Source: CAVQBC01 sp963848415
GTDB taxonomy: Bacteria > Actinomycetota > Thermoleophilia > Solirubrobacterales > Solirubrobacteraceae
Direction: 5' to 3'
NCBI GenBank assembly: GCA_963848415.1
Contig: CAWKDN010000001.1
Location: forward strand, 2,232,001 to 2,296,000
Length of the DNA: 64,000 bases
The notes under the pieces were generated by a model. The model was not told where the DNA came from. It did no database searches and saw only the letters and a program-made list of their open reading frames with translations. Below, piece by piece: positions 51,380 through 60,531 of this stretch (position 1 is the stretch's first letter; each line of letters begins with the position of its first letter). The position numbers and the translations under genes are program-made.

Positions 51380-52746
51380 ATGCGCAGGCGAATCGAGTGG
51401 CCGGCGGCGACGATCGCCTCCGCGGGGGCGACGGCGGTGCTCATGCTCGCCGCTCCCGCCGTATCGGCGCAGGCGCCCGGGGCGGAAGACCAGCTCAGGG
51501 CGACGATCGCCGCGCAGATGGCGCAGGGCCCGGCCGCGTCCGGCGCCCGCGTCGTCGACCTGACCGACGGGCGCGTGGTGTTCGACGACCGCAGCGCGGA
51601 CCAGCGCCTCTCTGCATCGGTCATGAAGCTCTACACGACGAGCACGGCGCTGATGGAGCTCGGACCGCAGCGCGCGGGTCTCGACGCGCGTCCTGGGCAC
51701 GGGTCGCCGCGACGGCGCCACCTGGGACGGCGACCTCTACCTGCGCGGCGGCGGCGACTTCACGTTCGGCACCGCCGCGTTCGCGCGCAAGGCCTACGGG
51801 TCGCGTGCGAGCGTCGAGCGCCTGGCCGGCCAGTTGCGCCGCTCGGGTCTGCGGCGGATCCGTGGCCGTGTGCTGGGCGACGCGTCGCTCTATCGCGACA
51901 ACGGAGGATCGCCTTCCCGCTGGTGCTGTGCTCGGATCCCTGTTCGGCCGCGGCTGCCCCTACGGTCCGGCCGGCAAGCTCGAGCGCCCGATCCCCAACG
52001 GCCCGCGCACCCCGATCGGCTTCAACCGCGGGCTCGTCGACGCGACGAGCGCCAAGGCCCAGAGCCGGCCGGAGCGCTTCGCCGCCCGCGGGCTGACGCG
52101 GGCCCTGCGCAGCGCCGGGATCCGGGTCGACGGAGCGCCCGGCGCCGGGCGCACCCCGCGGCGCGCACGCGTCCTCGCGGCGACCCGCTCGCCGTCGGTC
52201 GCCCGGCTCGCCGCCCTCGTCAACCGGCCGTCGGACAACTACGCGGCCGACAGCATCTTCCGGCTGGTCGGCGCGCGGATCGCCGGCGACGGCTCCGGCG
52301 CAGGCGGCGCCCGTGTCGTCAAGCGCACCATTCGGAGGCGCTTCGGGTTCGCCCCGGAGATCACGTCGGGCTCGGGTGAGACGATCGAGGACCGGACGTC
52401 GCCGCGCGACTCGTGACGCTCTGACCGGCATGCGCGAGCGGCCGGAGAGCGCCGCCTTCGTGCGGTCGCTGTCGCTCGCGGGCCGCAACGGCACGCTGCT
52501 GCGCTTCGCCGGGACCGTCGGCGGAGGGCCGCTGCGAGCTCAAGGACGGCACGCGCGTCGACAGCCGACAGCCGAACACGACGCTCAACATCACCGGCTA
52601 CTGCAGGAGCCTGAGCGGGCGGACGTTCGCGTTCGCGTGATGATGAACGGGATGCGCTCGTAGTTCGTCCCGCCGGACCAGATCGTCTCGCCCGCCTACG
52701 CCCTCCAGGACACGATCGTCAAGTCACTCGCCGGGTACCGGGGCTG
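51380..52746 (+). pseudogene. D-alanyl-D-alanine carboxypeptidase/endopeptidase (PBP4, DacB-type), frameshifted
   Basis: ATG 51380 starts a signal peptide (LMLAAPAVSAQA) and the PBP4 core with nucleophile motif S-V-M-K in RLSASVMKLYTT. The frame then breaks near 51680. It continues as LYLRGGGDFTFGTAAF and IRGRVLGDASLY, breaks again near 51900, and proceeds through the second motif S-D-N (NRPSDNYAADSIF). Beyond 52400 it is garbled. Where KTGTL is expected it reads KDGTR, then TTLNITGYCRSLSGRTFAFA, then a stop in frame before VSPAYALQDTIVKSL. At least four indels plus loss of the third catalytic motif point to a dead gene rather than only sequence error. Confidence 0.7.
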
Positions 52747-52756
52747 ACCGTGAGGA

Positions 52757-53929
52757 TCATCCCGGGTCGGCGTCCTCCGCCGGCGGAGGCGATACCGCAG
52801 GCGGCGGTGAGCCGCTCGGGGACTCCAGCTGACTGAGGCGGGCGGCCTTGCGGTAGCGGAAGATCTCCGTCACGGTGATCTGGATCGCCGCGGCGAAGGG
52901 GATCGCCAGCAGCGCGCCCGGCACGCCGAACAGCGCGCTGCCGAACAGCACGGACACGAGCACCACGAAGGGCTCGAGCGAGAGCGCCCTGGACTGGAGC
53001 CGCGGCTGGATGACGTTGTTCTCGATCTGCTGGTAGGCGATCGCCCACAGCGCCCAGATGATCGTGTCGGTCGGGAAGTCGTTGAAGAGCGTGACGAAGC
53101 CGACGACGACCGCGCCGATCGTCGCGCCCACCAGCGGGATCAGGTCGAGCAGGAAGATCACCACCGCCAGCGGGAGCGCGCCCGGGATGCCGAGGATGAC
53201 CAGCACGATCCAGCTGGTGACGCCGGCGATCGTCGCCTGCAGGAGCGCGGCGCCGACGTAGTTGCCGACCGCGTTGGCGATCCCCTGCCACAAGCGGTCC
53301 ATCCAGGCGGCGCGGTCGGCCGGCTGCTGGCGCATAAGGAAGCCGCGGAAGCGCGGCGCGCCGCCGAGCATGAAGACGCTGAGGATCAGGATCGTGACGC
53401 TCTGGAAGATCGAGTTGACGAGCCCGAGGCCGATGTCCGAGAGCAGCCCGGCGGCGTCGCCGAGCCGTGCCGGCAGCTTCTCGGCCTCATCCTGCAGCTT
53501 GCCGGTCAAGTCGTAGTCCCGCTGGAGCTCGGCCAGCGTGTCGTTGTTGTTGACGAAGTCCTCGACCTGGGAGGCGTACTGCGGGAAGTTCTGGACGAGG
53601 TTGTTGGCCTCGTTGACGATCGGCGGCACGAGGATCCCGATCAGCGCGAAGGGGGCGAGGATCAGCGCGAGGTAGACGATCGCCATCGCCAGGCCGCGCT
53701 TCATCTTGCGCTCGAGGATGTTCACCGGGCCCGAGAGGGCGATCGCGATGAACCCGGCGACGACGATCCACCCGATCGGCTCGCGCAGCAGGTAGATCAG
53801 GTAGAGCACGATGACCACCGCGACGATCGTCAGCGTGATCCGCAGCACCGAGCGCACGGTCGGGAGCGCCTCGATCTCCCTGCGCTCGACGGGTTGCGGC
53901 TCGTGCTGGCCGGGTGGCAGGACGACCAT
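52757..53929 (-). CDS. AI-2E family transporter (UPF0118)
   Basis: 390 aa polytopic membrane protein. Family features: an N-terminal helix pair (VLYLIYLLREPIGWIVVAGFIAIALSGPVN), a large soluble loop (residues ~100-190), and the conserved LGIPGALPLAVVIFLLDLIPLVGATIGA, followed by IENNVIQPRLQSRALSLEPFVVLVSVLFGSALFGVPGALLAIPFAAAI. Members include the TqsA autoinducer-2 exporter and Na+/H+ antiporters; function here is undetermined. ATG 53929 overlaps the DegV stop (ATGA), so the two are co-translated. The tail is Pro/Ser-rich. Confidence 0.9.
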   Translation of the reverse strand: MVVLPPGQHEPQPVERREIEALPTVRSVLRITLTIVAVVIVLYLIYLLREPIGWIVVAGFIAIALSGPVNILERKMKRGLAMAIVYLALILAPFALIGILVPPIVNEANNLVQNFPQYASQVEDFVNNNDTLAELQRDYDLTGKLQDEAEKLPARLGDAAGLLSDIGLGLVNSIFQSVTILILSVFMLGGAPRFRGFLMRQQPADRAAWMDRLWQGIANAVGNYVGAALLQATIAGVTSWIVLVILGIPGALPLAVVIFLLDLIPLVGATIGAVVVGFVTLFNDFPTDTIIWALWAIAYQQIENNVIQPRLQSRALSLEPFVVLVSVLFGSALFGVPGALLAIPFAAAIQITVTEIFRYRKAARLSQLESPSGSPPPAVSPPPAEDADPG

Positions 53930-54801
53930 CAGACGGCTCCGAGCAGCGCCGAGGGCACGCCGGTGACACCGATCATGCCCGGCCCGGCGTGGGTGCCGAT
54001 CACCGGCCCGACCTCGGAGACGAACTCCGGCCCGCGGCCGTAGAGCTCGCGGCCGCGGTCGGCCAGGCGCTCGGCCACGTCGGCGGCCTGGATGTGCTGG
54101 ACGATGAAGCGGTCGGCGCCCCCCTCCTGGCGCTCGCGCAGGTACTCGACCATGCGCTCGAAGGCGCGGCCCGAGGTGCGCACGCGCTCGACGGGCTCCA
54201 CCTCGCGCTCGAGCGTGAGGATCGGCTTGATCTTCAGCGCGGTGCCCAGCCAGGCGCCGGCGGCGCCGATGCGCCCGCCCTTCTTGAGGAACTCGAGCGT
54301 GTCGACGGCGAACCACAGCTTCAGCGCCGCCCGCAGCTCGCGAGCGGCGGCGGCCGCCTCGATCGCGCTCGCCCCGTCGGCGGCCGCGTTGGCGGCGGCG
54401 ATGGCCATCAGCCCGTGGCCAGCGCAGACCGTCTCGGAGTCGACGATCTCGATCCGGGCCGAGTCGATCCCCCGCTCGGCCAGCTGCCCGCGTGCCTGCT
54501 CGGCGGAGGCGCAGGTCCCCGACAGCCCGGCCGAGAGGTGGATGGAGACGATGTCCTCGCCGGCCTCCAGCAGCGGCTCGTAGACCGCGAGGAAGTCGCC
54601 GACCGACGGCTGCGAGGTGCTCGGCAGCTCCGCTGCGGTGCGCAGGTGCGCGTAGAAGTCGTCGTAGTCGGGCAGGTCGCTCTCGCGGTCGGTGCGACCC
54701 GCCCAGTTGACGTAGAGCGAGACCAGCTTGAGCCCGTGGCGCTCGACCACCTCGCGCGGCATGTACTGCGTCGTGTCGGTGACCACCGCGACCGATGCCA
54801 C
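53929..54801 (-). CDS. DegV-family fatty-acid-binding protein
   Basis: 290 aa. VAVVTDTTQYMP and STSQPSVGDFLAVYEPLLEAGEDIVSIHLSAGLSGTCASAEQA are the canonical N-lobe; FLKKGGRIG and IGTHAGPGMIGV close the ligand pocket. DegV/FakB proteins bind a fatty acid and present it to FakA kinase for phosphorylation; no fakA is adjacent. GTG 54801 has TAGGCT (54809-54814) 7 nt upstream without Shine-Dalgarno. Operon with the AI-2E transporter. Confidence 0.93.
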   Translation of the reverse strand: MASVAVVTDTTQYMPREVVERHGLKLVSLYVNWAGRTDRESDLPDYDDFYAHLRTAAELPSTSQPSVGDFLAVYEPLLEAGEDIVSIHLSAGLSGTCASAEQARGQLAERGIDSARIEIVDSETVCAGHGLMAIAAANAAADGASAIEAAAAARELRAALKLWFAVDTLEFLKKGGRIGAAGAWLGTALKIKPILTLEREVEPVERVRTSGRAFERMVEYLRERQEGGADRFIVQHIQAADVAERLADRGRELYGRGPEFVSEVGPVIGTHAGPGMIGVTGVPSALLGAV

Positions 54802-54835
54802 TCGCCCAAGCCTATTCCGCGCGGCGGCGCGACGC

Positions 54836-55876
54836 TCAGCCCGCGGCCAGCGCCGCGACGGAGGCGGCGTCGACTGGCCGCGCGGCGCCGCTCTCCGTGA
54901 CGAGCGCCCAGACCAGCGCGGCCGGGGTCACGTCGAAGGCCGGGTTGCGACACGGCGTGCCGGGCAGGGTCAGCAGCGCGCCGCCGGCGGCGCGGACCTC
55001 GCCGGCGTCGCGCTCCTCGATCTCGATCTCGTCGCCGGAGGGCAGCCCGAGGTCGATCGAGGAGGTCGGGCCGGCGGCGAGGTACGGGATCCCGGCGGCG
55101 TGCGCGGCGAGCGCCAGGCCGTAGGTGCCGACCTTGTTGGCGACGTCGCCGTTGGCGGCGACGCGGTCGAGGCCGGTCACGACGGCGTCGACCTCGCCGC
55201 GGCGGATCAGCCCCGCGGCCGCGGCGTCGACCACCAGCTCGTGGTCGAGGCCGAGCCGGGCGCACTCCCACACCGTCAGCCGCGCGCCCTGCAGCAGCGG
55301 GCGCGCCTCGCAGGCCAGGACGCGCACCGGCTGCCGGTCCGCCAGCTCGGCGATCACGCCCAGGCCCGTGCCGCGGCCGCTCGCGGCCAGCGCCCCGGAG
55401 TTGCAGTGGGTCAGCACGCTCAGCGGGCCGCCCTGCCCGTCACCGAGCGCGGCCGCGAGCACGTCGGCGCCGTGGCGGGCGAGCGCAGCGCTGGCCGCTT
55501 CGTCCTCGCGCGCGATCGCCTCGGCCTCGGCGCGCGCGGCGGCGGCCATCCGGGTCGGGCCGGCCGCGAGCGCCGCCGCCTGGACGCGCTCCACGGCCCA
55601 GCGGAGGTTGCGCGCCGTCGGCCGCGTCCCGGCGAGCAGCTCGGCGGCCCGCTCGAGCGAGCCGAGGGTCGGCTCGGCCGTGACCGCCATCGCCACCCCG
55701 TAGCCCGCCGCGACGCCGATCAGCGGCGCGCCGCGGACCGCGAGGCGGGCGATCGCCGCGGCGGTGTCCTGCGCGCCGGTGAGCGTGAGGACCTGCTCGG
55801 TCGCGGGCAGGGCGGTCTGGTCGAGCACGTGCAGGCGCTCGCCGTCCCAGCGCAGCGGTGGTGCGGTCGCCTGCAT
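54836..55876 (-). CDS. mtnA: S-methyl-5-thioribose-1-phosphate isomerase
   Basis: 346 aa. The eIF2B-like fold is shown by ARLAVRGAPLIGVAAGYGVA, the catalytic Cys in LTHCNSGALA and the catalytic Asp in VVTGLDRVAANGDVANKVGTYGLA, with the C-terminal TPCRNPAFDVTPAALVWALVTE. MtnA converts 5-methylthioribose-1-phosphate to methylthioribulose-1-phosphate in methionine salvage, or related aldose-phosphates. No other salvage genes are nearby. TAGCAT (55884-55889) lies 7 nt before ATG 55876. Confidence 0.95.
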   Translation of the reverse strand: MQATAPPLRWDGERLHVLDQTALPATEQVLTLTGAQDTAAAIARLAVRGAPLIGVAAGYGVAMAVTAEPTLGSLERAAELLAGTRPTARNLRWAVERVQAAALAAGPTRMAAAARAEAEAIAREDEAASAALARHGADVLAAALGDGQGGPLSVLTHCNSGALAASGRGTGLGVIAELADRQPVRVLACEARPLLQGARLTVWECARLGLDHELVVDAAAAGLIRRGEVDAVVTGLDRVAANGDVANKVGTYGLALAAHAAGIPYLAAGPTSSIDLGLPSGDEIEIEERDAGEVRAAGGALLTLPGTPCRNPAFDVTPAALVWALVTESGAARPVDAASVAALAAG

Positions 55877-55959
55877 CGCCTCGATGCTACGCGGGGGAGT
55901 GGCGCGTCGCCGCTGGGGGTACGCGACGCGGCGGGACGACCAAGGGGAGAGGGAAGGAG

Positions 55960-57368
55960 ACCAGCCAGACCGCGCAGCGCACGACCGGCGAGGGCGCCGA
56001 GTCCGAGGGCCTGCAGCGCTCGCTCAAGCCGCGCCACGTGACGATGATCTCGCTCGGCGGCGTCATCGGCGCGGGGCTGTTCGTGGCAGCGGCGCGGTGA
56101 TCAACGCAGACCGGCCCGGCGGCGGTGCTCTCCTACCTGCTCGCGGGCGGGCTGATCGTACTTCGTGATGCGGATGCTCGGCGAGATGGCGGTCGCCAAC
56201 CCGCGCTCGGGCTCCTTCTCGGACTACGCGCGGTCGGCGATGGGCAACTGGGCGGGCTTCAGCGTCGGCTGGCTGTACTGGTACTTCTGGGTGATAGTGC
56301 TCGCCGTTGAGGCGGTCGCGGGCGGGGAGATCCTGCAGGAGATGGTTCCCGGCCTACCGGTGTGGGTAGTCGAGCCTCGGCCTGATGATCCTGCTCACGC
56401 TGACGAACATGCTGTCCGTGAAGTCCTACGGCGAGTTCGAGTTCTGGTTCGCCTCGATCAAGGTGGCGGCGATCATCGCCTTCATCTGCCTCGGCCGCCG
56501 CCTACGCCTTCGGCGTGACGGAGGCGACGGCGGCTTCACGATACCTGACCGAGCCGGAGGGCTTCGCGCCCGAACGGCTACCTGACGGTGCTCTCCGGGG
56601 TGGTGATCGTGATCTTCTCCTTCGTGGGAGCGGAGATCGCGACGATCGCCGCGGCCGAGTCCGACCAGCCCGAGCCGAGGCCGTGACCAAGGCGACCAAC
56701 AACGTGATCAACCGGGTGCTGGTCTTCTACGTGCTCTCGGTCTTCCGGCTGGTCTCGATCCTGCCCTTCGACGCGACGGAGCTCGGCGACCTCGCCGTAC
56801 GTGGCGGCGCTGGCGGAGATCGGCATCCCCGGGGCGGCCGACGTCATGAACGCGATAGTGCTGACGCGGTACTCTCGTGCCTGAACTCGGGCCTGTACGT
56901 GGCCTCGCGGATGAACTTCGCGCTGGCCACCGCGGCGACGCGCCGCGGTGGATGATCAAGCTCAACGCGCGCGGCGTGCCGGTGCGGGCGAATCCTGGCC
57001 GCGACCTGGATCGGGTACCTGTCGGTGGTCGCCAACGCGATCTCGCCCGAGAAGGTCTTCCTCTTCCTGCTGAACTCCTCGGGCGCCGTCGCGCTGTTCG
57101 TCTACCTGCTGATCGCGATCTCGCAGGTGATCCTGCGCCGCCGCTACGAGCGTGAGGCGCCCGAGAAGCTCGAGGTCCGGATGTGGGGCTTCCCGTGGCT
57201 GAGCTACCTGGTGATCGCGGGATGCTCTTCGTCGACGACGTGCGCTCGCAGTTCTATCTCTGGCTGCTGAGCTTCGCGGTCGTGCTGCTGGCGTTCTGGA
57301 TCCGCGAGCGCCGCCGCGGCGAGGCGCCGTCGCCCGGCGACAAGGCCGCGGCGGCGGGATCGGGGTAG
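55960..57368 (+). pseudogene. Amino-acid permease (GABA/APC type) with about ten small indels
   Basis: Translating successive frames rebuilds a complete APC permease: LKPRHVTMISLGGVIGAGLFV, FVMRMLGEMAVANPRSGSF, WLYWYFWVIVLAVEAVAGGEI, FVGAEIATIAAAESD, NSGLYVASRMNFALA, AISPEKVFLFLLNSSGAVALFVYLLIAISQ, LRRRYEREAPEKLEVRMWGFP, and a soluble tail to TAG 57368. The indels are 1-2 nt, often near G/C runs (for example one G lost at about 56088 and one gained at about 56105). Missense damage is slight, so either the gene broke very recently or the sequence is poor here. AAGGAG at 55954 is present but the expected start codon after it is missing. Confidence 0.7.
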
Positions 57369-57691
57369 CCCGACTGGCGCGGCGGCGCTACCGTTCTGCG
57401 GGTCATGGAAATCCGCTGACGCCCGTTCGCACGCCCAGCGCCCGCCGCCCCCGCGACGAGGCCCGCGTGCCGCCGAGGCCGTGGTCGTGACGATCCTCTC
57501 GCCGGGCAGGGGCGGGCGCGCTACCGGCCAGACAGGTGAACCCGTCTGGCAGTCAGGAGCCCTCGTGCATCGCCGCCCGCCCGTCCCGAACCGTCGGCCG
57601 GCCGTGGCGCCGCCGGTCGCCGCGCGTGACCAAGCCCATGCCGCCGCTGCGGCGCAAGCTGCGCCCGCAGCGCCATCAGGGGCGCTGATCG

Positions 57692-57738
57692 CGACCGGAG
57701 CGTCGCCCCTCTGCCGGGGCGGCGCTCCGTCACGGTCG
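57692..57738. terminator. Strong GC hairpin, possible terminator
   Basis: GGAGCGTCGCCCC (57697-57709) pairs with GGGGCGGCGCTCC (57716-57728) over 13 positions with one T-G wobble and a 6-nt loop. CGACC/GGTCG extends the base after a small bulge. No T-tract. Confidence 0.45.
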
Positions 57739-57784
57739 GCTCGCCAGGAGATCCCTGAAGAAGTCCGCCGCGCCCGACGCCGGC

Positions 57785-57871
57785 GTGGACACGTCGCCGG
57801 ATCACCGCCCGAACCCTCGGAAATACCTCGGTGTTCCCTTCGGGATTCGTGCGGCGCCCGGCTCGGTCCAC
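57785..57871. repeat. 87-bp dispersed element, copy 2
   Basis: Same orientation and about 85% identity to 33672-33758. Outer stem CCCGAA/TTCGGG (57808-57813, 57839-57844) is unchanged. The inner stem is AATAC/GTGTT (57822-57826, 57831-57835), differing from copy 1 yet still paired. GTGGAC/GTCCAC mark its ends. Its right end is 39 nt from the glutaredoxin stop. Confidence 0.8.
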
Positions 57872-57910
57872 CCCGCCGTCGGTCGGGCCGGCCTGTTCTT
57901 CAGGGATCTC

Positions 57911-58318
57911 CTAGAGCCGGTTCTCGGGCTGCAGCGGCGCGCCGCTCGGCTCGGCGGCGTTGGCCGGCGCGTCCTCGGGCGCCTCGGCCGGGGCCTGCAC
58001 GCCGAGCGTCTCGGCCAGCTCGCCGGACTCGTACATCTCGCTGACGATGTCGCAGCCGCCCACCAGGTCGCCCTTGACGAACAGCTGGGGGATCGTCGGC
58101 CAGTTCGAGAGCCCGGAGAGCTCCTGGCGGATGCGCGGGTCGGGCAGGATGTCGACGGCAGCGTAGGGCGCGCCGAGGGCGTCCAGGGCGGCGACCGTGC
58201 GCGCGGAGAAGCCGCACATCGGGCGCTCGGGCGAGCCCTTCATGAAGAGGATCACGTCGTGCTCGGCGATGGCCTCCTGGATGGCCTCGCGGATGGGGTT
58301 CTCGGTCGTCTCGCTCAT
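57911..58318 (-). CDS. grxD: Monothiol glutaredoxin (Grx4/GrxD type)
   Basis: 135 aa. The CGFS active site is in SPERPMCGFSARTV, with the WPTIPQLFVKGDLVGGCDIV glutathione/Fe-S binding stretch. CGFS glutaredoxins bind [2Fe-2S] clusters with BolA proteins and pass them to targets. The gene follows a bolA gene by 14 nt on the same strand, and an ErpA/IscA-like gene is divergent, making a Fe-S trafficking set. The C-terminal 25 residues are an Ala/Pro-rich extension beyond the usual ~108-aa length. Confidence 0.93.
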   Translation of the reverse strand: MSETTENPIREAIQEAIAEHDVILFMKGSPERPMCGFSARTVAALDALGAPYAAVDILPDPRIRQELSGLSNWPTIPQLFVKGDLVGGCDIVSEMYESGELAETLGVQAPAEAPEDAPANAAEPSGAPLQPENRL

Positions 58319-58332
58319 ACGGGCATCAACCT

Positions 58333-58560
58333 CTATTGCGCTCGCGTTTCCAGTGACAGGGCGTGGATCGGCCCGCCGATCTCGGCACCGAACACCGCGT
58401 AGACCCGCCGGTGCTGCTCGATCCGGCTCAGCTCGCCGAAGTCTGGCGCCACGACCGTCGCGCGGAAGTGGTCGCCGCCGCCCGTGAGGTCGACGACGTC
58501 GGCGCTGGACCCCGGGATGGCCGCCTCGATTCGCTCCTTGAGCTCGTCGGTGCTCGGCAT
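58333..58560 (-). CDS. BolA family protein
   Basis: 75 aa, the size of short BolA/BolA2 proteins. KERIEAAIPGSSADVVDLTGGGDHFRATVVAPDF and RVYAVFGAEIGGPIHALSLET match the fold, with the invariant His in PIHALS ligating the cluster shared with Grx4. ATG 58560 is preferred over the longer open frame because TACGCT (58570-58575) lies 9 nt upstream. First gene of the bolA-grxD operon. Confidence 0.92.
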   Translation of the reverse strand: MPSTDELKERIEAAIPGSSADVVDLTGGGDHFRATVVAPDFGELSRIEQHRRVYAVFGAEIGGPIHALSLETRAQ

Positions 58561-58662
58561 CTCTGAGTTAGCGTAGCGAGGCGGTGAGCCCGCGAACCGG
58601 GCCGCTGGGACCGCTACACTTCCTGAAGCATTGGAGCCGACGATCACGGAGTCCGAACCAGC

Positions 58663-59016
58663 ATGATCACCTTCACCGAAAAGGGCGCCGAGAAGGTCCA
58701 CGAGTTCCTCTCCGCCCAGAACGCCGACATCGGCACGTCCGGCCTGCGCGTCGGAGTGCGCGGCGGCGGCTGCTCGGGCTTCCAGTACGCGCTCGCGTTC
58801 GACACCGAGCGTGACGGCGACCAGGTCTTCGAGGACCATGGCCTGCGCCTGCTGGTCGACGCGCCGAGCCTGCCCTACGTGCGCGGCGCCGTCGTCGACT
58901 ACGTCGAGAGCCTGCAGGGCGCCGGCTTCAAGGTCGAGAACCCCAACGTCATCGCGGCCTGCGGCTGCGGCTCGTCGTTCACGGTGGCCGACGAGGAAGA
59001 GGTCTCGGCGGTCTGA
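58663..59016 (+). CDS. erpA: Iron-sulfur cluster insertion protein (ErpA/IscA, HesB type)
   Basis: 117 aa. A-type carrier with the three cluster-binding cysteines: one in GGGCSGFQY and two in the C-terminal CGCGSSF. It accepts Fe-S clusters from a scaffold and delivers them to apo-enzymes. Divergent from bolA-grxD. TACACT lies at 58615-58620, giving a leader of about 35 nt, unlike the leaderless genes around it. The glycosidase-like gene starts 2 nt after its stop. Confidence 0.92.
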   Translation: MITFTEKGAEKVHEFLSAQNADIGTSGLRVGVRGGGCSGFQYALAFDTERDGDQVFEDHGLRLLVDAPSLPYVRGAVVDYVESLQGAGFKVENPNVIAACGCGSSFTVADEEEVSAV

Positions 59017-59018
59017 GC

Positions 59019-60350
59019 ATGAGGCGCGCACGGACGCGCGCCGACGTCGGGCTGCGGTTGGCCCGGGACACGGTCCTGGCCGCGCTCCTGCTGGCGCTCG
59101 GGATGGCCGCGGTGCTCGCGGTGCGCGACGCCCAGGGGCAGTCGCCGGTGCCGCCTGCTCCCGCGCCGTTGGACGCTGTGCCGCCGGCCGCGCCGTCGCT
59201 CGCACCGCCCCCGCCGGCGAGCCCGCCCGGCGGTCCGGGCCTGGCCGTCGGCATCACCGAGCCCAACCCGAACTTCGTGTGGCCGGCGCCCCAGTCCGTG
59301 CCCGAGCCGTTCGGGCGCTGGCGCGACGCACTCGCCGAGGTCCGGCCCGACACCTACCGCCTGGTGGTCGAGTGGCGGATCGTGCAGCCGGACGCCGGCC
59401 GTCCGCCGAACCTCGAGGTGCCCAGCGGCGGCTGCCTGCGCGACCGCCTGCCGTGCGCGGGCTGGCTCGGCGTGCGCGACCAGCTGCGCGCACTGGCGGC
59501 GCGCCAGCGCGACGGCGGCTGGGACGGCATGGTCGTCATCACCGGCACGCCGGAGTGGGCGGCCGAGCCCGCCGGCGGCTGTGAGCGGCCGGGCACCGAG
59601 ACCCGCTCGCGCGCTCCGCGCGCCGATGCGCTGCCCGCCTATCGGCGGCTGGTCGCCGATGTGCTCGCCGCGGCGGCGCAGGAGGGCGCTCAGCTGAGCG
59701 CCTGGAGCCCCTGGAACGAGCCCAACCACCCCTACTTCCTCTCGCCACAGCGCGCCGCGTGCGATCTCGCCTCGCCGTCGCAGGCCCCCGTCCGGTACGC
59801 CGAGCTGGCGCGGGCGATGCTCGCCGAGCTCGACGCCGCTCCGGGCGACCAGCGGCTGGTGCTGGGCGAGCTCTCGGGCGCGCGGCGTCCGACCCGCCAC
59901 GTCACCGGCGTGCAGGAGTTCATGGCGGGCCTGCCGGCCGACGTCGCCTGCCGCGCGTCCGTCGTCGGCCAGCACGCCTACGTCGGCGGCCCCGATCCGG
60001 TCGACGAGGTGCTCGCCGGGCTGGCCGTCCACGCCTGCCCGTCCGTGGCGCCGGTGTGGATCACCGAGACCGGCGCCGGCGCGCCGCCCGAGGACCTCGC
60101 GCCCGCGGCCGCCTTCGCGGACACGCGCGCGGCGTGCCGCGCGCTCGACACGAGCTTGCGGCGTTGGCACACGGACCCGCGGGTGACGGCCGCCTTCCAG
60201 TACACGCTGCGCGAGGACGACCGCTTCCCGACGGGCCTGGTGACGACGTCCCTCGACGGGTCGCGGCCGGTGCTCGACCTGTGGCGCGCGTGGGCGCAGG
60301 CGTCGCGGACGACCGGCGCGCCGCCGGCGCCGGGGGCGTGCGACGGCTGA
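59019..60350 (+). CDS. Secreted glycoside-hydrolase-like protein (clan GH-A type TIM barrel)
   Basis: 443 aa. An N-terminal membrane/signal segment (TVLAALLLALGMAAVLAV) and a Pro/Ala linker to about residue 75 precede a barrel starting GLAVGITEPNPNFVW. Probable catalytic acid/base Glu is in SPWNEPNHPYF and probable nucleophile Glu in PVWITETGAGAP, the two strand-4/strand-7 glutamates of clan A glycosidases. WRIVQPDAG and TGTPEWAAEP are further barrel strands. Conserved Cys pairs suggest secretion. Family number and substrate unknown. A broken paralogue follows at 60532. Confidence 0.75.
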   Translation: MRRARTRADVGLRLARDTVLAALLLALGMAAVLAVRDAQGQSPVPPAPAPLDAVPPAAPSLAPPPPASPPGGPGLAVGITEPNPNFVWPAPQSVPEPFGRWRDALAEVRPDTYRLVVEWRIVQPDAGRPPNLEVPSGGCLRDRLPCAGWLGVRDQLRALAARQRDGGWDGMVVITGTPEWAAEPAGGCERPGTETRSRAPRADALPAYRRLVADVLAAAAQEGAQLSAWSPWNEPNHPYFLSPQRAACDLASPSQAPVRYAELARAMLAELDAAPGDQRLVLGELSGARRPTRHVTGVQEFMAGLPADVACRASVVGQHAYVGGPDPVDEVLAGLAVHACPSVAPVWITETGAGAPPEDLAPAAAFADTRAACRALDTSLRRWHTDPRVTAAFQYTLREDDRFPTGLVTTSLDGSRPVLDLWRAWAQASRTTGAPPAPGACDG

Positions 60351-60419
60351 GGCGCCGAGGCGAGTCGAACACCTGCATCGAGGGAGAGCCCGGAGGTCGC
60401 GGGCCCCTGGAAGCGGCGT

Positions 60420-60458
60420 GATACGAGAAGTGCCTCATATGCGAGAGGAAGTCGTATC
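60420..60458. promoter_or_regulatory. Inverted repeat GATACGA/TCGTATC
   Basis: Perfect 7-bp inverted repeat (60420-60426, 60452-60458) around CATATG, in the gap between the two glycosidase-like paralogues. Either a terminator for the first gene or an operator for the second. Confidence 0.35.
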
Positions 60459-60531
60459 GGTCGGCGCTTCTGGCGCGTTCACGCTCACTCGCTGCTGGGG
60501 TTTCCGCTCGAGGGGCCGGTACGTTCGCGCC

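Larger units (their letters stand above)
57369..57910. other. 542-bp intergenic region with hairpins and a dispersed repeat
   Basis: After the broken permease and before the end of the glutaredoxin gene. It contains TACCGT 10 nt before an ATG (57405) that opens only a 4-codon frame, an inverted repeat CCAGAC/GTCTGG (57528-57549), a long stem at 57692-57738 and the 87-bp repeat copy 2. No gene recognised. Confidence 0.6.

Noticed and set aside
57405..57420. Tiny ORF MEIR after a TACCGT hexamer
   Set aside because: It has the leaderless promoter pattern but only four codons; perhaps a relic of a lost gene, not supportable as a feature.
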